Below are positions 7,184 to 19,256 of a stretch of 64,000 bases of DNA, one piece after another (the first letter of the stretch is position 1; each line of letters opens with the position of its first letter). The stretch is from DASSQJ01 sp963772645. GTDB lineage: Bacteria > Actinomycetota > Actinomycetes > Actinomycetales > Dermatophilaceae. The notes below the pieces were generated by a model. That model was not told the origin of the DNA and ran no database searches. It saw only the letters and a program-made list of their open reading frames with translations. The translations under genes and the position numbers were made by a program. The stretch covers positions 124,001 to 188,000 of the forward strand of contig CAVYYD010000015.1 in assembly GCA_963772645.1 (NCBI GenBank). The letters run 5' to 3'.

Positions 7184-9305
7184 CCGTCGCGACCAGCTCG
7201 GTCGCCCCGAGCTGGTCGAGGACGAAGGACCACTCCCAGGCGACCTGCTCCCACGCGGCGTACCGACCGCTGCGCCCACCGTGCCCGGCGGACATCTCGG
7301 TGCGCAGCAGGATCGGGCGGGTCCGCGGGTCGTTGGTCACCGTCTCCCGTAGGCGGGCGACCCACTTCGCCGGCTCGGTGACGTACACCCGGGTGTCGTG
7401 CAGGCTGCTCGTGGCGAGGATGGCCGGGTAGGGCACCGGGCGCACGTTCTCGTACGGCGTGTAGTCGCGCATCGCGGCGTACACCTGGGCGTCGTGCAGC
7501 GGGTCGCCCCACTCCTCCCACTCCCCCACCGTCAGCGGCAGGTCGGGCTGCAGGATCGTGGTCAGCGCGTCGACGAACGGGACCGCGGCGTGCGCGACGC
7601 GGAAACGGTCCGGTGCGAGGTTGAGGACGGCGCCGACCAGGAGCCCGCCCGCGGAGCCACCCTCGAGCCCGACCCGTTCCGGGGCCATCCAACCGCGCGC
7701 CACGAGGTGGTCGACGCAGGCCACGGTGTCGGAGAAGGTGTTCCGTTTGGCGAGGAGCTTGCCGTCGTCGTACCAGCGACGACCCATCTCACCCCCGCCA
7801 CGGACGTGCGCCATCGCGTAGACGACGCCACGGTCGAGCAGCGAGAGGCGGGCGACGGAGAAGTAGGGGTCGGAGGAGATCTCGTAGGCACCGTACGCCG
7901 TGACGACACCCGGGTTCGTGCCGTCCGGCTCGACCCCGGCGCGGTGGACGACGGAGACCGGCACCCGGGTCCCGTCGCCGGCCGTCGCCCACTCCCGCAG
8001 CTCGACGTAGTCGTCGGGGTCGAAGCCACCGAGCACCGGCTGCTGCTTGAGCAGGGTGCGCTGCCCGGTGGCGAGGTCGACGTCGAGGACCGAACGGGGG
8101 GTGGTCCACGACTCGAGGACCACCTGGATGGCGCGCTGCGCCGGCTCGGGGTTGTCGCCGAGGCCGATCGAGTGCACCGCCTGGTCGACGGTGACGTCCC
8201 ACGCCGGGCCGTGCCCGGAGGCGGCCGTGTCGTCGCGGGGCAGCACCCGCAGGGAGGTGAGGCCGCCGGTGCGCAGGGTGAGCACGCTCGCGGTGTCGAA
8301 GGCGTCGACGCCGACGAACCGCTCTCCCTCGCCCGAGGACAGCCACGGCACCCAGTCCTGCGCGCTCGTCGCGTCCATCGGGGCCCACGCGAGGTCGGCG
8401 TCCGGGTCGTCGGCGTTGTGGACGATGAGCAGGCGGTCGCCGGCCGGCTCGACGTCGTACTCGACGCCGTCGCGTCGCGGCGCGACGACGCGCCACTGGC
8501 CCTCCGGGTCCTCGGAGGAGAGCAGGTGCACCTCGGAGGTGGTCTTGGACCCGAGCGAGAGGATCAGCCAGCGCTCGTCACGCGAGGAGCCGATCCCCAT
8601 CCAGAACCGCTCGTCGTCCTCCTGGTGCACGAGGACGTCACCGGCCGGGTCGGCCCCCACCCGGTGCCGCCACAGCTGGTGCGGGCGCCAGGCGTCGTCG
8701 AGCCGGGTGTAGAAGAGGAACCGGCCGTCGCGGCTCAGCTCGCAGCCGTAGCCGATGCCGGTGATCCCGTCGTCGAGCACCTCGCCGGTGGCGATGTCGC
8801 GGACGACGAGGTCGAAGCGCTCGTCGCCGGTGGTGTCGGTGGCGAACGCGACGAGGCGGTGGTCGGCGCTCACGGTGAGCGCCCCCATCGCGAAGAACTC
8901 GCTGTCGCCGGCTTCGACGTTGCCGTCGACGACGACCTGCTCGCCGGGGTCGGCGCTGCCCTCGGGGTCGGGGCGCCGGTCCGGTTCGGTCAGGGGCACC
9001 CGCACGTGCGCGGCGTACTGGCGCCCCTCGACGGTCCGCGCGAAGTACCACCAGGGCCCGCTCGCGACGGCGACCGAGAGGTCGGTCTCCTTGACCCGCG
9101 AGCGGATCTCGGTGAAGAGCCGCGAGCGCAGGTCGGCGAGGTGCTCGGTGCGGGCGCGCGCGTACTCGTTCTCGGCCTCGAGGTAGGCCCGCAGCTCGGG
9201 GTCCTCGAGGTCGCGCATCCACGCGTAGGGGTCCTCGAACCGTTGGCCGTGGTGCTCGCGCAGGTGCGGCCGGCGGGGCGCGGCCGGCGGGGTGGGGCTC
9301 GGCAT
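7173..9305 (-). CDS. ptrB: Oligopeptidase B (prolyl oligopeptidase family S9A)
   Basis: A 710-residue cytoplasmic serine peptidase that cleaves short peptides, in this family usually after Arg or Lys. The N-terminal part (HHGQRFEDPYAWMRDLEDPE) and a seven-bladed beta-propeller precede a C-terminal alpha/beta-hydrolase domain from about residue 430. Catalytic residues are visible: Ser551 in GLEGGSAGG, an Asp near SLHDTRV, and His675 in SAGHGGRSG. Length is normal for the family. A TAGGGT box 6 nt upstream of the ATG suggests a leaderless transcript. Convergent overlap of 11 nt with the universal stress gene; a strong hairpin upstream ends the neighbouring nucleotidase transcript, so this gene is probably transcribed alone. 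Confidence 0.93.
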   Translation of the reverse strand: MPSPTPPAAPRRPHLREHHGQRFEDPYAWMRDLEDPELRAYLEAENEYARARTEHLADLRSRLFTEIRSRVKETDLSVAVASGPWWYFARTVEGRQYAAHVRVPLTEPDRRPDPEGSADPGEQVVVDGNVEAGDSEFFAMGALTVSADHRLVAFATDTTGDERFDLVVRDIATGEVLDDGITGIGYGCELSRDGRFLFYTRLDDAWRPHQLWRHRVGADPAGDVLVHQEDDERFWMGIGSSRDERWLILSLGSKTTSEVHLLSSEDPEGQWRVVAPRRDGVEYDVEPAGDRLLIVHNADDPDADLAWAPMDATSAQDWVPWLSSGEGERFVGVDAFDTASVLTLRTGGLTSLRVLPRDDTAASGHGPAWDVTVDQAVHSIGLGDNPEPAQRAIQVVLESWTTPRSVLDVDLATGQRTLLKQQPVLGGFDPDDYVELREWATAGDGTRVPVSVVHRAGVEPDGTNPGVVTAYGAYEISSDPYFSVARLSLLDRGVVYAMAHVRGGGEMGRRWYDDGKLLAKRNTFSDTVACVDHLVARGWMAPERVGLEGGSAGGLLVGAVLNLAPDRFRVAHAAVPFVDALTTILQPDLPLTVGEWEEWGDPLHDAQVYAAMRDYTPYENVRPVPYPAILATSSLHDTRVYVTEPAKWVARLRETVTNDPRTRPILLRTEMSAGHGGRSGRYAAWEQVAWEWSFVLDQLGATELVATVSG
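7190..7218 (+). terminator. Stem-loop terminator of the universal stress gene, inside ptrB 3' end
   Basis: Perfect 12-bp stem CGACCAGCTCGG / CCGAGCTGGTCG (7190-7201, 7207-7218) with a 5-nt loop, 6 nt after the plus-strand stop codon. It lies within the coding end of ptrB, so the sequence serves both roles. Confidence 0.6.
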
Positions 9306-9311
9306 GGCGCC

Positions 9312-9317
9312 ACCCTA
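9312..9317 (-). promoter_or_regulatory. Candidate -10 of ptrB (leaderless)
   Basis: TAGGGT on the minus strand, 6 nt before the ptrB ATG. Confidence 0.45.
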
Positions 9318-9332
9318 TGCCGGGCCACGAGC

Positions 9333-9371
9333 GGCGAGGGCCGCACCCCGGGGTGGGGTGCGGCCCTCGCC
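9333..9371 (-). terminator. Strong stem-loop terminator after the 5'-nucleotidase gene
   Basis: Perfect 17-bp stem (arms 9333-9349 and 9355-9371, arm beginning GGCGAGGGCCGCACCCC) with a 5-nt loop, between the nucleotidase stop and the ptrB start. Confidence 0.85.
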
Positions 9372-9386
9372 GGCTGGGCGCTCCGG

Positions 9387-11108
9387 TCAGAGACCGGAGA
9401 CGCGGTCGGCCGGGGGGGTCAGGCCCGGGTGGGACTCGAAGTACGCCACCAGGTTCTCCAGGTCGCCGTTGCCGCCGACGCGGTTGGTGCCCGCGAGGAA
9501 TCCGGTGAACGAGTCCCCGCCGTCGGCGAGGAAGTTCAGGGTCGCGACGCGGTAGGTCGCGTCGAGATCGATGGCGACGTCGTTGAGAGCCATGTTGCTC
9601 ACCTTGTTGCCCTGGCTCCGGGAATCGTCCCAGGTGTACGTGAAGCCGTCGGAGACTCCGAGGGCCAGGTACGTGCGGCTGCGCGTCGGGTCGTACTGCT
9701 GCTCCAGCACGGCCTTCAGCTGCGCCCCGGTCAGGTCGAGCGCCAGCACCACGTTGCCGAACGGCGCGATGTCGAAGGCCTCGCCGTACGTGATCTCGCC
9801 CTCGCCCTCGCCGTACTTCGACGGCATGAGCAGGCTCGCTCGCACGCCACCGACGTTCATCAGGGCGATGTCGCTGCCGAGGTCCTGGGTCCCCCACAGC
9901 ATGGAGTCCGCGACCAGGTCGGCCATCGGGGTCTCGATGCCGCGGTCGCCGTTGGAGTCACCGGTGATCGGCTCGGCGTTCGAGCCGACCACACGAACCT
10001 TCAGCGGATCGGCGAGAACGCCCCACTTGTCGATGATCGCCGTCTGCACGGGGTCGGCGGTGTACACCCGACGGTCGACGAGGACATTGTGCGCCGTGGT
10101 GTGGGCCCGGTCGACGTCGCCGGTGCGACGGTCGATGACGAGGTCGGTGTCGGTGACCACCTGGCCGTACGACGCGGCACTGGTGACCAGACGCGGGTTG
10201 CCGGCCGGGTCGGGGATCGAGCACACGTAGGGCTGGTGGGTGTGACCCGTGACGAGCATGTCGATCGCCGGGTCCATGTTCTCGGCGATCTCGACGATGG
10301 GCCCCGAGGCGTCGACGCATGCGTCCAACCCGCCGGTCTGGAACCCACCCTCGTGGAGCAGGACGACGATCGACTTCACGCCTCGCGCAGCGAGCGCCGC
10401 GGCCTGGGCGTTGGCGGTCTCGACCTCGTCCTCGAAGACGACCGACGCGACGCCGGAGGGGTTGACGAGGGTCGGGGTCGCCTCGAGGGTCATGCCGATG
10501 AACCCGACCTGCATCCCGTCGATCTTCTTCACCCAGGTGCCCGGCAGCAGGGTTCCGCTGCCGTCCTTCTTGACGACGTTCGCGGCCAGCCACGGGAAGT
10601 CCGCGCCCGAGTAGGGCTGGTTCTCGAAGTAGCACCCGTCCACGGGGTGGCAGCCGCCGTTCTGCATGCGGAGCAGCTCGTCGGTGCCCTCGTCGAACTC
10701 GTGGTTGCCGACGCTGCTCACGTCAAGTCCCATCGCATTGAGGGACTCCACGGAGGGCTCGTCGTGGAACGCGCCGGAGAGGAAGGTGGAGCCCCCGATG
10801 AGGTCGCCCGCGGCGACGGTCAGGGACCTGCCCTTCGGGGCCTCGTCGCGGAGCGATGCCAGCGCACTCGCGAGGTACTCGGCACCCCCCACGGGGAGCC
10901 TGGCCGAGCCCCAGGTGTCGCTGGGCTCGAGGTGGCCGTGGTAGTCGTTGAACGAGAGCAGCTGGATGCTCTGGAGCGGGCCCTGTCCGTTGCCGGCGAC
11001 CGGTGGGGTCGGCTTGTCCTTGGCGACGGCGGGGGTGCCGGCCACGAAGGCGGCAAGCGCCCCCGCAGCGATCCCTGCTCCGAGCACACGACGTCGAGTC
11101 GATCTCAT
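9387..11108 (-). CDS. Secreted 5'-nucleotidase / metallophosphatase
   Basis: A 573-residue exported hydrolase of nucleotide monophosphates or related phosphoesters. The N-terminus MRSTRRRVLGAGIAAGALAA ends near AVAKD and looks like a signal peptide; the TRRRVLG core could be a Tat signal. The calcineurin-like metallophosphatase domain has SFNDYHGHLEP, GDLIGGS, GNHEFDEG and VTGHTHQPYV, the full set of dimetal ligands. The C-terminal 5'-nucleotidase substrate domain (IALMNVGGVRASL, YGEAFDIAPFGNVVLALDL) follows, to about residue 540. No wall anchor is visible, so it is probably secreted. Likely role is phosphate or nucleoside scavenging. A single-gene transcript ended by a strong hairpin. Confidence 0.93.
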   Translation of the reverse strand: MRSTRRRVLGAGIAAGALAAFVAGTPAVAKDKPTPPVAGNGQGPLQSIQLLSFNDYHGHLEPSDTWGSARLPVGGAEYLASALASLRDEAPKGRSLTVAAGDLIGGSTFLSGAFHDEPSVESLNAMGLDVSSVGNHEFDEGTDELLRMQNGGCHPVDGCYFENQPYSGADFPWLAANVVKKDGSGTLLPGTWVKKIDGMQVGFIGMTLEATPTLVNPSGVASVVFEDEVETANAQAAALAARGVKSIVVLLHEGGFQTGGLDACVDASGPIVEIAENMDPAIDMLVTGHTHQPYVCSIPDPAGNPRLVTSAASYGQVVTDTDLVIDRRTGDVDRAHTTAHNVLVDRRVYTADPVQTAIIDKWGVLADPLKVRVVGSNAEPITGDSNGDRGIETPMADLVADSMLWGTQDLGSDIALMNVGGVRASLLMPSKYGEGEGEITYGEAFDIAPFGNVVLALDLTGAQLKAVLEQQYDPTRSRTYLALGVSDGFTYTWDDSRSQGNKVSNMALNDVAIDLDATYRVATLNFLADGGDSFTGFLAGTNRVGGNGDLENLVAYFESHPGLTPPADRVSGL

Positions 11109-11327
11109 GTGGGTTCTCTCTCCTGGGGTGGGGTGCGCGTGGCGGGCCCCTGTCCGACCCGCTCACACCACCGGGCCCTCCAGCCCGGCGGCACGGCACC
11201 GGCCCGTTCCCGGCCCGGCGTCGGCGAGGACCAAACTAGGGCACTCCCGCGCAGGCCGACACCGGGGAGATGTGCCAGATCTGCCCCCACCGGTCGGTGC
11301 ATCCGGCCCGGTGCGGGCGGCGGCCGC

Positions 11328-14942
<3,615 letters not shown>

Positions 14943-14950
14943 CGCCGCCC

Positions 14951-14956
14951 ATCCTA
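14951..14956 (-). promoter_or_regulatory. Candidate -10 of dnaE (leaderless)
   Basis: TAGGAT on the minus strand, 8 nt before the dnaE ATG. Confidence 0.45.
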
Positions 14957-14999
14957 GGTCGGCCCGGGGACACCCCTCGGCGTGTCGCGGGTCGTGTCG

Positions 15000-15923
15000 T
15001 CAGAGCCGGTCGAGCGCGGTCCGCAGGTCCTGCGGGTAGCCGCTCTCGAAGGTGACCCAGGCCCCCGACCCGGGGTGCTCGAAGCCGAGGCCGACGGCGT
15101 GCAGCCACTGCCGGTCGAGCCCCAGGCGGGCGGCGAGGACGGGGTCCGCGCCGTAGAGCGGGTCGCCGACGCACGGGTGCCGGACGGCGGCCATGTGCAC
15201 CCGGATCTGGTGGGTGCGCCCGGTCTCGAGGTGGATCTCGAGCAGGGAGGCGTGCCGGAACGCCTCGACGAGCTCGTAGTGCGTGACGGCGTGCTTGCCC
15301 GAGTCCATCACCGCGAACTTGTAGTCGTGCCCCGGGTGCCGGCCGATCGGGGCGTCGATCGTGCCGAGCACCGGGTCGGGGAGCCCCTGGACCAGCGCGT
15401 GGTACGTCTTGTCGACCCGGCGCTCCTTGAACGCCCGCTTGAGCACCGAGTAGCCCCGTTCGCTCTTCGCGACGACCATGAGGCCGGAGGTGCCGACGTC
15501 GAGCCGGGAGACGATCCCCTGACGCTCGCTCGCCCCGCTCGTGGAGACCCGGTATCCGGCGGCCTTGAGGCCGGCGAGGACGTTGGGGCCCGACCACCCG
15601 ACGCTCGGGTGCGCGGCCACCCCCACCGGCTTGTCGACGACGACGATGTCCTCGTCGTCGTGGACGACCGACATCCCGGCCACCGGCGCGGCGACGACCT
15701 CGAGGCCCGGGCTCACCGGGCCGGAGGGCAGGGCCACCTCGAGCATGTCCCCGGCGCTGACCCGGTGGCTCTTGCCGACGCTCGCCGCGTTGACGCTCAC
15801 CTCTCCGGCCGTGGCGAGGTCGGCGGCACGGGTGCGGGAGAGGCCGAACAGGCGGGCGATGGCGGCGTCGACCCGTTCCCCCTCGAGCCCGTCGGGCACG
15901 AGGACGGTGCGCTGGTCAGCCAT
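15000..15923 (-). CDS. RluA/RluD family 23S rRNA pseudouridine synthase
   Basis: A 307-residue enzyme that isomerises uridine to pseudouridine in rRNA. An N-terminal S4 RNA-binding domain (EGERVDAAIARLFGLSRTRA, residues about 14-75) is followed by the catalytic domain with DEDIVVVDKPVGVAAHPS, the HRLD-type active-site segment SRLDVGTSGLMVVAK (Asp nucleophile) and RTHQIRVHMA. The exact uridine target cannot be read from sequence; RluD is the usual label for the single actinobacterial paralogue next to lspA. The start overlaps the end of lspA by 8 nt, so both are probably one operon (dksA-like, lspA, rluD). Confidence 0.92.
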   Translation of the reverse strand: MADQRTVLVPDGLEGERVDAAIARLFGLSRTRAADLATAGEVSVNAASVGKSHRVSAGDMLEVALPSGPVSPGLEVVAAPVAGMSVVHDDEDIVVVDKPVGVAAHPSVGWSGPNVLAGLKAAGYRVSTSGASERQGIVSRLDVGTSGLMVVAKSERGYSVLKRAFKERRVDKTYHALVQGLPDPVLGTIDAPIGRHPGHDYKFAVMDSGKHAVTHYELVEAFRHASLLEIHLETGRTHQIRVHMAAVRHPCVGDPLYGADPVLAARLGLDRQWLHAVGLGFEHPGSGAWVTFESGYPQDLRTALDRL

Positions 15924-16497
15924 CGCGCGGCTCCACCGGGTGGCCGCGCAGCGGGATCCCCCGGTAGGCGAGGACCATGATGAGGCCGGCGGCGCCGACG
16001 ATCGCGATGTCGGCGAGGTTGCCGATGAACAGCCCGAAGTAGTCGATGAAGTCGACGACGTGGCCCCGGCCCGGTCCGGGCTCGCGGAGCAGCCGGTCGA
16101 GGATGTTGCCGACCGCGCCCCCCAGGAGCAGCCCGAGGGCCACCGCCCACGACGTCGTCCCGACCCGGCGGGCAGCGACGACGACCCAGACGAGGATGAC
16201 CAGCGAGAGCACGGTGAGCAGCCACGTCGAGCCGTCGCCGAGGGAGAACGCCGCGCCGGGGTTGCGGATGAGGTCGAGCTGGATCCAGTCCCCGATGACC
16301 CGCACCGGCTCGCCGGGGCTGAGCGCCGCGAGCGCCCAGGCCTTGGTGCCCTGGTCGAGCAGCAGGACGACCAGTGCGAGCGCGAGGATCACGGCGAACA
16401 GCCGTCGCCGGCCTCCGGAACGGACCGGGGCCGGCACGGCGGATGAGGGGTCGGCGCCCGTCAGCGGCGCTCCTGCTGTGTCTTGCATGGCATGCAT
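15916..16497 (-). CDS. lspA: Lipoprotein signal peptidase (signal peptidase II)
   Basis: A 193-residue membrane aspartyl protease that removes signal peptides from prolipoproteins after diacylglyceryl modification. It has four membrane segments, the first at LFAVILALALVVLLLDQGTK, and the two conserved catalytic regions GNILDRLL and FIGNLADIAI with an Asp in each, plus NPGAAFSLG. The extended N-terminus overlaps the end of the upstream TraR-family gene by 37 nt; a second ATG three codons later is equally possible, and no convincing ribosome site decides between them. The rluD-like gene overlaps its 3' end, a common actinobacterial arrangement. Confidence 0.94.
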   Translation of the reverse strand: MHAMQDTAGAPLTGADPSSAVPAPVRSGGRRRLFAVILALALVVLLLDQGTKAWALAALSPGEPVRVIGDWIQLDLIRNPGAAFSLGDGSTWLLTVLSLVILVWVVVAARRVGTTSWAVALGLLLGGAVGNILDRLLREPGPGRGHVVDFIDYFGLFIGNLADIAIVGAAGLIMVLAYRGIPLRGHPVEPRDG

Positions 16498-17270
16498 AGG
16501 GTCGCACGAGGAGCGGCTTGCAGGCGAAGCTTGCCGATCGGCTTGCCACAGGACTCGCAGATGCCGTAGGTCCCGTTGGTGAGCCGCGCGAGGGCGTGCT
16601 CGTTCTGCTCGAGCATGTCGCGGGCGTTGTTCGCCAGCGAGATCTCCTGCTCGCGCTCGTAGGTCTTGGCCCCGGCGTCGGCCTGGTCGTCACCCGCGCC
16701 GTCCCCCGAGTCGCGCATCAGGTCGACGAGGTCGCTGGCCGCGTGCTCGAGCTCGGCGCGCAGCTGGGCGATGTCGTTCTCGATCTCGCTGCGGACCTGG
16801 TCCAGCTCGGCCTCGGTCCACGGCGCCTCGTCGTCCCGGACGGGCAGGCTGGCTGCGGGGACCGCGCCGCGCCGGGCGGCCGTCCTCGACGCACGCTTCG
16901 TGGCGGCCGCCTTGGTGGCCGGCGCCTTCTTCGCGGCTGCCTTGCTCGCCGGCGCCTTCTTCGCCGGCGCCTTCTTCGCCGGCGCCTTGCTCGCCGGCGC
17001 CTTCTTCGCCGGCGCCTTCTTCGCCGGCGCCTTGCTCGCCGGCGCCTTCTTCGCCGCGGCCTTCGTGGCCGGCGCCTTCTTCGCCGGCGCCTTCTTCGCC
17101 GCGGTCTTCCTCGACGCCGTCCTCTCCGGTGCCGCCGGAGCCACCGGGGCGGCCCCGTTGGTCGCCGGGTCCGTGGTGGAGCCACGGCCACGGGTCACGG
17201 CCTTGCGGGCCGAGGCGACGGTCTTCGAGGCGGTCTGCCGTGCGGCGTCGATCGTCCGCTTGACAACCAT
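16461..17270 (-). CDS. TraR/DksA-type zinc-finger protein with histone-H1-like repeat tail
   Basis: A 269-residue protein in two parts. Residues about 45-125 form a very basic low-complexity region built on KKAPAK/KAPASK repeats, like the tails of bacterial histone-H1-like proteins and of HupB, which bind DNA. The C-terminal part, about 140-269, is a coiled-coil hairpin followed by a DksA-type four-Cys zinc finger (YGICESCGKPIG and LCMPCKTQQ). DksA/TraR proteins act in the RNA polymerase secondary channel; the acidic tip residues needed for that cannot be judged here. I start at ATG 17270 (MVVKRTIDAARQ) since codons further upstream look non-coding. The gene leads an apparent operon with lspA and the pseudouridine synthase. 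Confidence 0.85.
   Translation of the reverse strand: MVVKRTIDAARQTASKTVASARKAVTRGRGSTTDPATNGAAPVAPAAPERTASRKTAAKKAPAKKAPATKAAAKKAPASKAPAKKAPAKKAPASKAPAKKAPAKKAPASKAAAKKAPATKAAATKRASRTAARRGAVPAASLPVRDDEAPWTEAELDQVRSEIENDIAQLRAELEHAASDLVDLMRDSGDGAGDDQADAGAKTYEREQEISLANNARDMLEQNEHALARLTNGTYGICESCGKPIGKLRLQAAPRATLCMPCKTQQERR
16921..17100 (-). repeat. Twelve tandem 15-bp coding repeats in the TraR/DksA-like gene
   Basis: Exactly twelve in-frame 15-bp units, most reading GGCGCCTTCTTCGCC on the plus strand (APAKK on the coding strand). Every third unit has GCTCGCC in place of TTCGCC, giving part of the array a 45-bp superrepeat. Such tracts change length by slippage or recombination in whole codons. 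Confidence 0.9.
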
Positions 17271-17392
17271 GTGAACCCACTCTCGGGTCGAGGGAACGGG
17301 CGGCGGCCCGCTGGTGGGGCGAGGATACGGGCCGGACCCGGCATCCTCAACGCACGAAACGCACCGAGGTCCGTCTGATCCCTCACACACGG

Positions 17393-17424
17393 CGCGGGGC
17401 CCGGGGACGACCCCGGGCCCCGCG
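17393..17424 (-). terminator. Stem-loop terminator after divIVA
   Basis: Perfect 14-bp stem CGCGGGGCCCGGGG / CCCCGGGCCCCGCG with a 4-nt loop (acga), 14 nt after the divIVA stop on the minus strand. It closes the pgeF-to-divIVA transcript. Confidence 0.85.
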
Positions 17425-17437
17425 TCGACGGAGGGTG

Positions 17438-18784
17438 TCAGCCGTGGTGCTCCGGCTGCGGCTCGGCGGCCTGCTCGGCGCCGTGCTCGGCCCCGTGGGC
17501 CGCGTCGCCACCGACGTTCTCCAGGTCGGCGAGCTGGGCCGCGATGTAGTCGTGCAGCCGCGAGCGGTAGTCCCGCTCGAACCCGCGCAGCTCCTCGATC
17601 TTGCGCTCGAGCAGGCCGCGCTCGCGACCGAGCTCCTCGAGGATCGAGGCCTTCTTCTGCTGGGCCTCGGCGACCATGCCCGTGGAGCGCTCCCGGGCCT
17701 CGGTGAGCATCTCGTCGCGCTGGGTCGTCGCCGTGCCGATCATCTCGTCGCGCTGCGCGGTGGCGGTCGAGACGAGCTGGTCGTGCTGCTGCTGCGCGGT
17801 GGTGATGAGCTCGTCGTGGCGGCTCTGGGCCGAGCTCACGAGCTCGTCGTGCTTGCGCTGCCCGGTGCCCACGAGCTCGTCGTGCCTGCGCTGCCCCTCG
17901 GCCACCAGCTCGTCGCGGCGCGACTCGCCGGCCGAGACGTGCTCGTCGTGGAGGCGCTGGGCGAGGGCGATGACCCCCGCGGCGCTCGCCCCGCCACCGG
18001 CACCGGCCAGCGCGGCGGCACCGAGGCCGTCCCCGGAGCCGCCGGCGGCCTCGGACTGGGCGGCCTGCGCGGCCTGCTCCGCCTTGCTCGCCCGCTCCTC
18101 GGCCCGGGCGACCCGCTGCTCGGCGTCGCGCTGGACCTCCTCGAGCCGGGAGCGCAGGGACTGGAGCTCCTCGTCGCCGGACGCACCCGCCTGCTCGTGA
18201 GCGGCCAGCGCCTGGTCGCGCTCCCCCTCGAGCTCGCGGATGCGGTTCTCCAGCTCGGAGGCGCGGCGCTCGGCGTCGCCGGCGCGGCCCTCGAGCTCGC
18301 CCCGCCCGCTCTCGTGCTGCTGCGTCACCTGCTCGAGCTCGGCGACGCGGCGGTGGAGCTCCTCGGCCTGGCTCTCCAGCTCGGCGTTGCGGTGCTCGAG
18401 CTGGCCGACCTTGCCCTGGAGCTCGGCGGCGCGGTTCTCGGTGTCGCCGCTCTTGTTCTCGAACTCGCCGAGCCGAGCGGTGAGCTCGCTGCGCGTGCCC
18501 TCCAGCTCGGAGACCCGGGCCGCGAGGGTGGCGTTCTTCGAGCGCAGCTCCTCGAGGTCGCGCGCCGCGGCGTCGGCGTCTGCGCGGGAGACCACCGGCG
18601 TCATGCCCTTGCCCTCGCGACAGCTGTTCAGCTCGCCGCGCAGGTCGTCGCCCTCCTTGGACATCCGGCGCATCTCGGCGACGATGTCGTCGAGGAAGTC
18701 GTCGACCTCCCGCTCGTCGTACCCACGACGGAACTGGGTCTGGGTGAACGTCTTGTTGAGGACGTCCTCGGGCGTGAGAGCCAT
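17438..18784 (-). CDS. divIVA: DivIVA/Wag31 polar growth protein
   Basis: A 448-residue cytoplasmic coiled-coil scaffold that binds curved membrane at poles and septa and recruits cell-wall synthesis. The N-terminus MALTPEDVLNKTFTQTQFRR and YDEREVDDFLDDIVAEMRRM is the membrane-binding DivIVA domain. A very long coiled coil covers most of the rest, with heptad-like runs near residues 110-235 and a region of HDELV-type repeats near 270-345 (RRDELVAEGQRRHDELVGTG), then a Glu-rich tail. Start chosen at ATG 18784, where AGGAG precedes by 8 nt; it is longer than mycobacterial Wag31 (about 260 residues) and similar to Streptomyces DivIVA. Last gene of the group that follows ftsZ. Confidence 0.95.
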   Translation of the reverse strand: MALTPEDVLNKTFTQTQFRRGYDEREVDDFLDDIVAEMRRMSKEGDDLRGELNSCREGKGMTPVVSRADADAAARDLEELRSKNATLAARVSELEGTRSELTARLGEFENKSGDTENRAAELQGKVGQLEHRNAELESQAEELHRRVAELEQVTQQHESGRGELEGRAGDAERRASELENRIRELEGERDQALAAHEQAGASGDEELQSLRSRLEEVQRDAEQRVARAEERASKAEQAAQAAQSEAAGGSGDGLGAAALAGAGGGASAAGVIALAQRLHDEHVSAGESRRDELVAEGQRRHDELVGTGQRKHDELVSSAQSRHDELITTAQQQHDQLVSTATAQRDEMIGTATTQRDEMLTEARERSTGMVAEAQQKKASILEELGRERGLLERKIEELRGFERDYRSRLHDYIAAQLADLENVGGDAAHGAEHGAEQAAEPQPEHHG

Positions 18785-18931
18785 GATCGAACTCCTGTGG
18801 GGCGGCCGACGGGTCACGGGCCGGGTCGGCGGGACGCTCAGCGCGCCCCGACGGGTCCCGGGCGAGCCCCAGCGTACGGGATGACGGGGCTCCCGTGACA
18901 GGTGTGATTTTCCCGGGGGCGCCCGGCCTGC

Positions 18932-19210
18932 TCAGGACAGGATCGCGTAGAGCACCCAGACCGCGATGAAGAGCACCATGAAGGACAGGTCCAGGCTCAT
19001 CCCGCCCAGCCGCAGCGGCGGGATCACCTTGCGCAGGGCGCGCAGTGGGGGCTCGGTGAGGGTGTAGACCGGCTCGGCGACGAGCAGGGCCACCCCCCGC
19101 GGGCGCCAGTCGCGGGCGAACATCCGGATCCAGTCGAAGACGACGCGGCCGATGAGCACGATGAGGTAGAGGAAGACGACGAAGGCGAGGACCTCGAGCA
19201 CGGCGCTCAT
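18932..19210 (-). CDS. YggT family small membrane protein
   Basis: A 92-residue inner-membrane protein with two hydrophobic segments (VLAFVVFLYLIVLIGRVVFD near the N-terminus and FMVLFIAVWVLYAIL at the C-terminus) joined by the conserved TEPPLRALRKVIPP linker of the YggT/YlmG family. The family is tied to cell division and to membrane or chloroplast nucleoid partitioning, without a defined biochemistry. It sits between sepF and divIVA, its usual place in actinobacteria and firmicutes. ATG 19210 is used, giving the normal family length. Confidence 0.9.
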   Translation of the reverse strand: MSAVLEVLAFVVFLYLIVLIGRVVFDWIRMFARDWRPRGVALLVAEPVYTLTEPPLRALRKVIPPLRLGGMSLDLSFMVLFIAVWVLYAILS

Positions 19211-19256
19211 GGCACGACAGTGTCCCTGATCGACCTGTCGGCTGCGTCGTCGGGGG

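Noticed and set aside
11105..11302. Short minus-strand open frame upstream of the 5'-nucleotidase
   Set aside because: No ribosome site or similarity, and it overlaps the nucleotidase start in another frame; treated as the leader and promoter region.
16921..17100. Regular short repeats considered as a CRISPR array
   Set aside because: Units are contiguous 15-bp codons inside a gene, with no spacers and no cas genes nearby.
16518..17378. Plus-strand open frame with Leu/Arg-rich repeats over the TraR/DksA-like gene
   Set aside because: It is the mirror of the coding repeats; the minus-strand frame carries the zinc finger and coiled coil.
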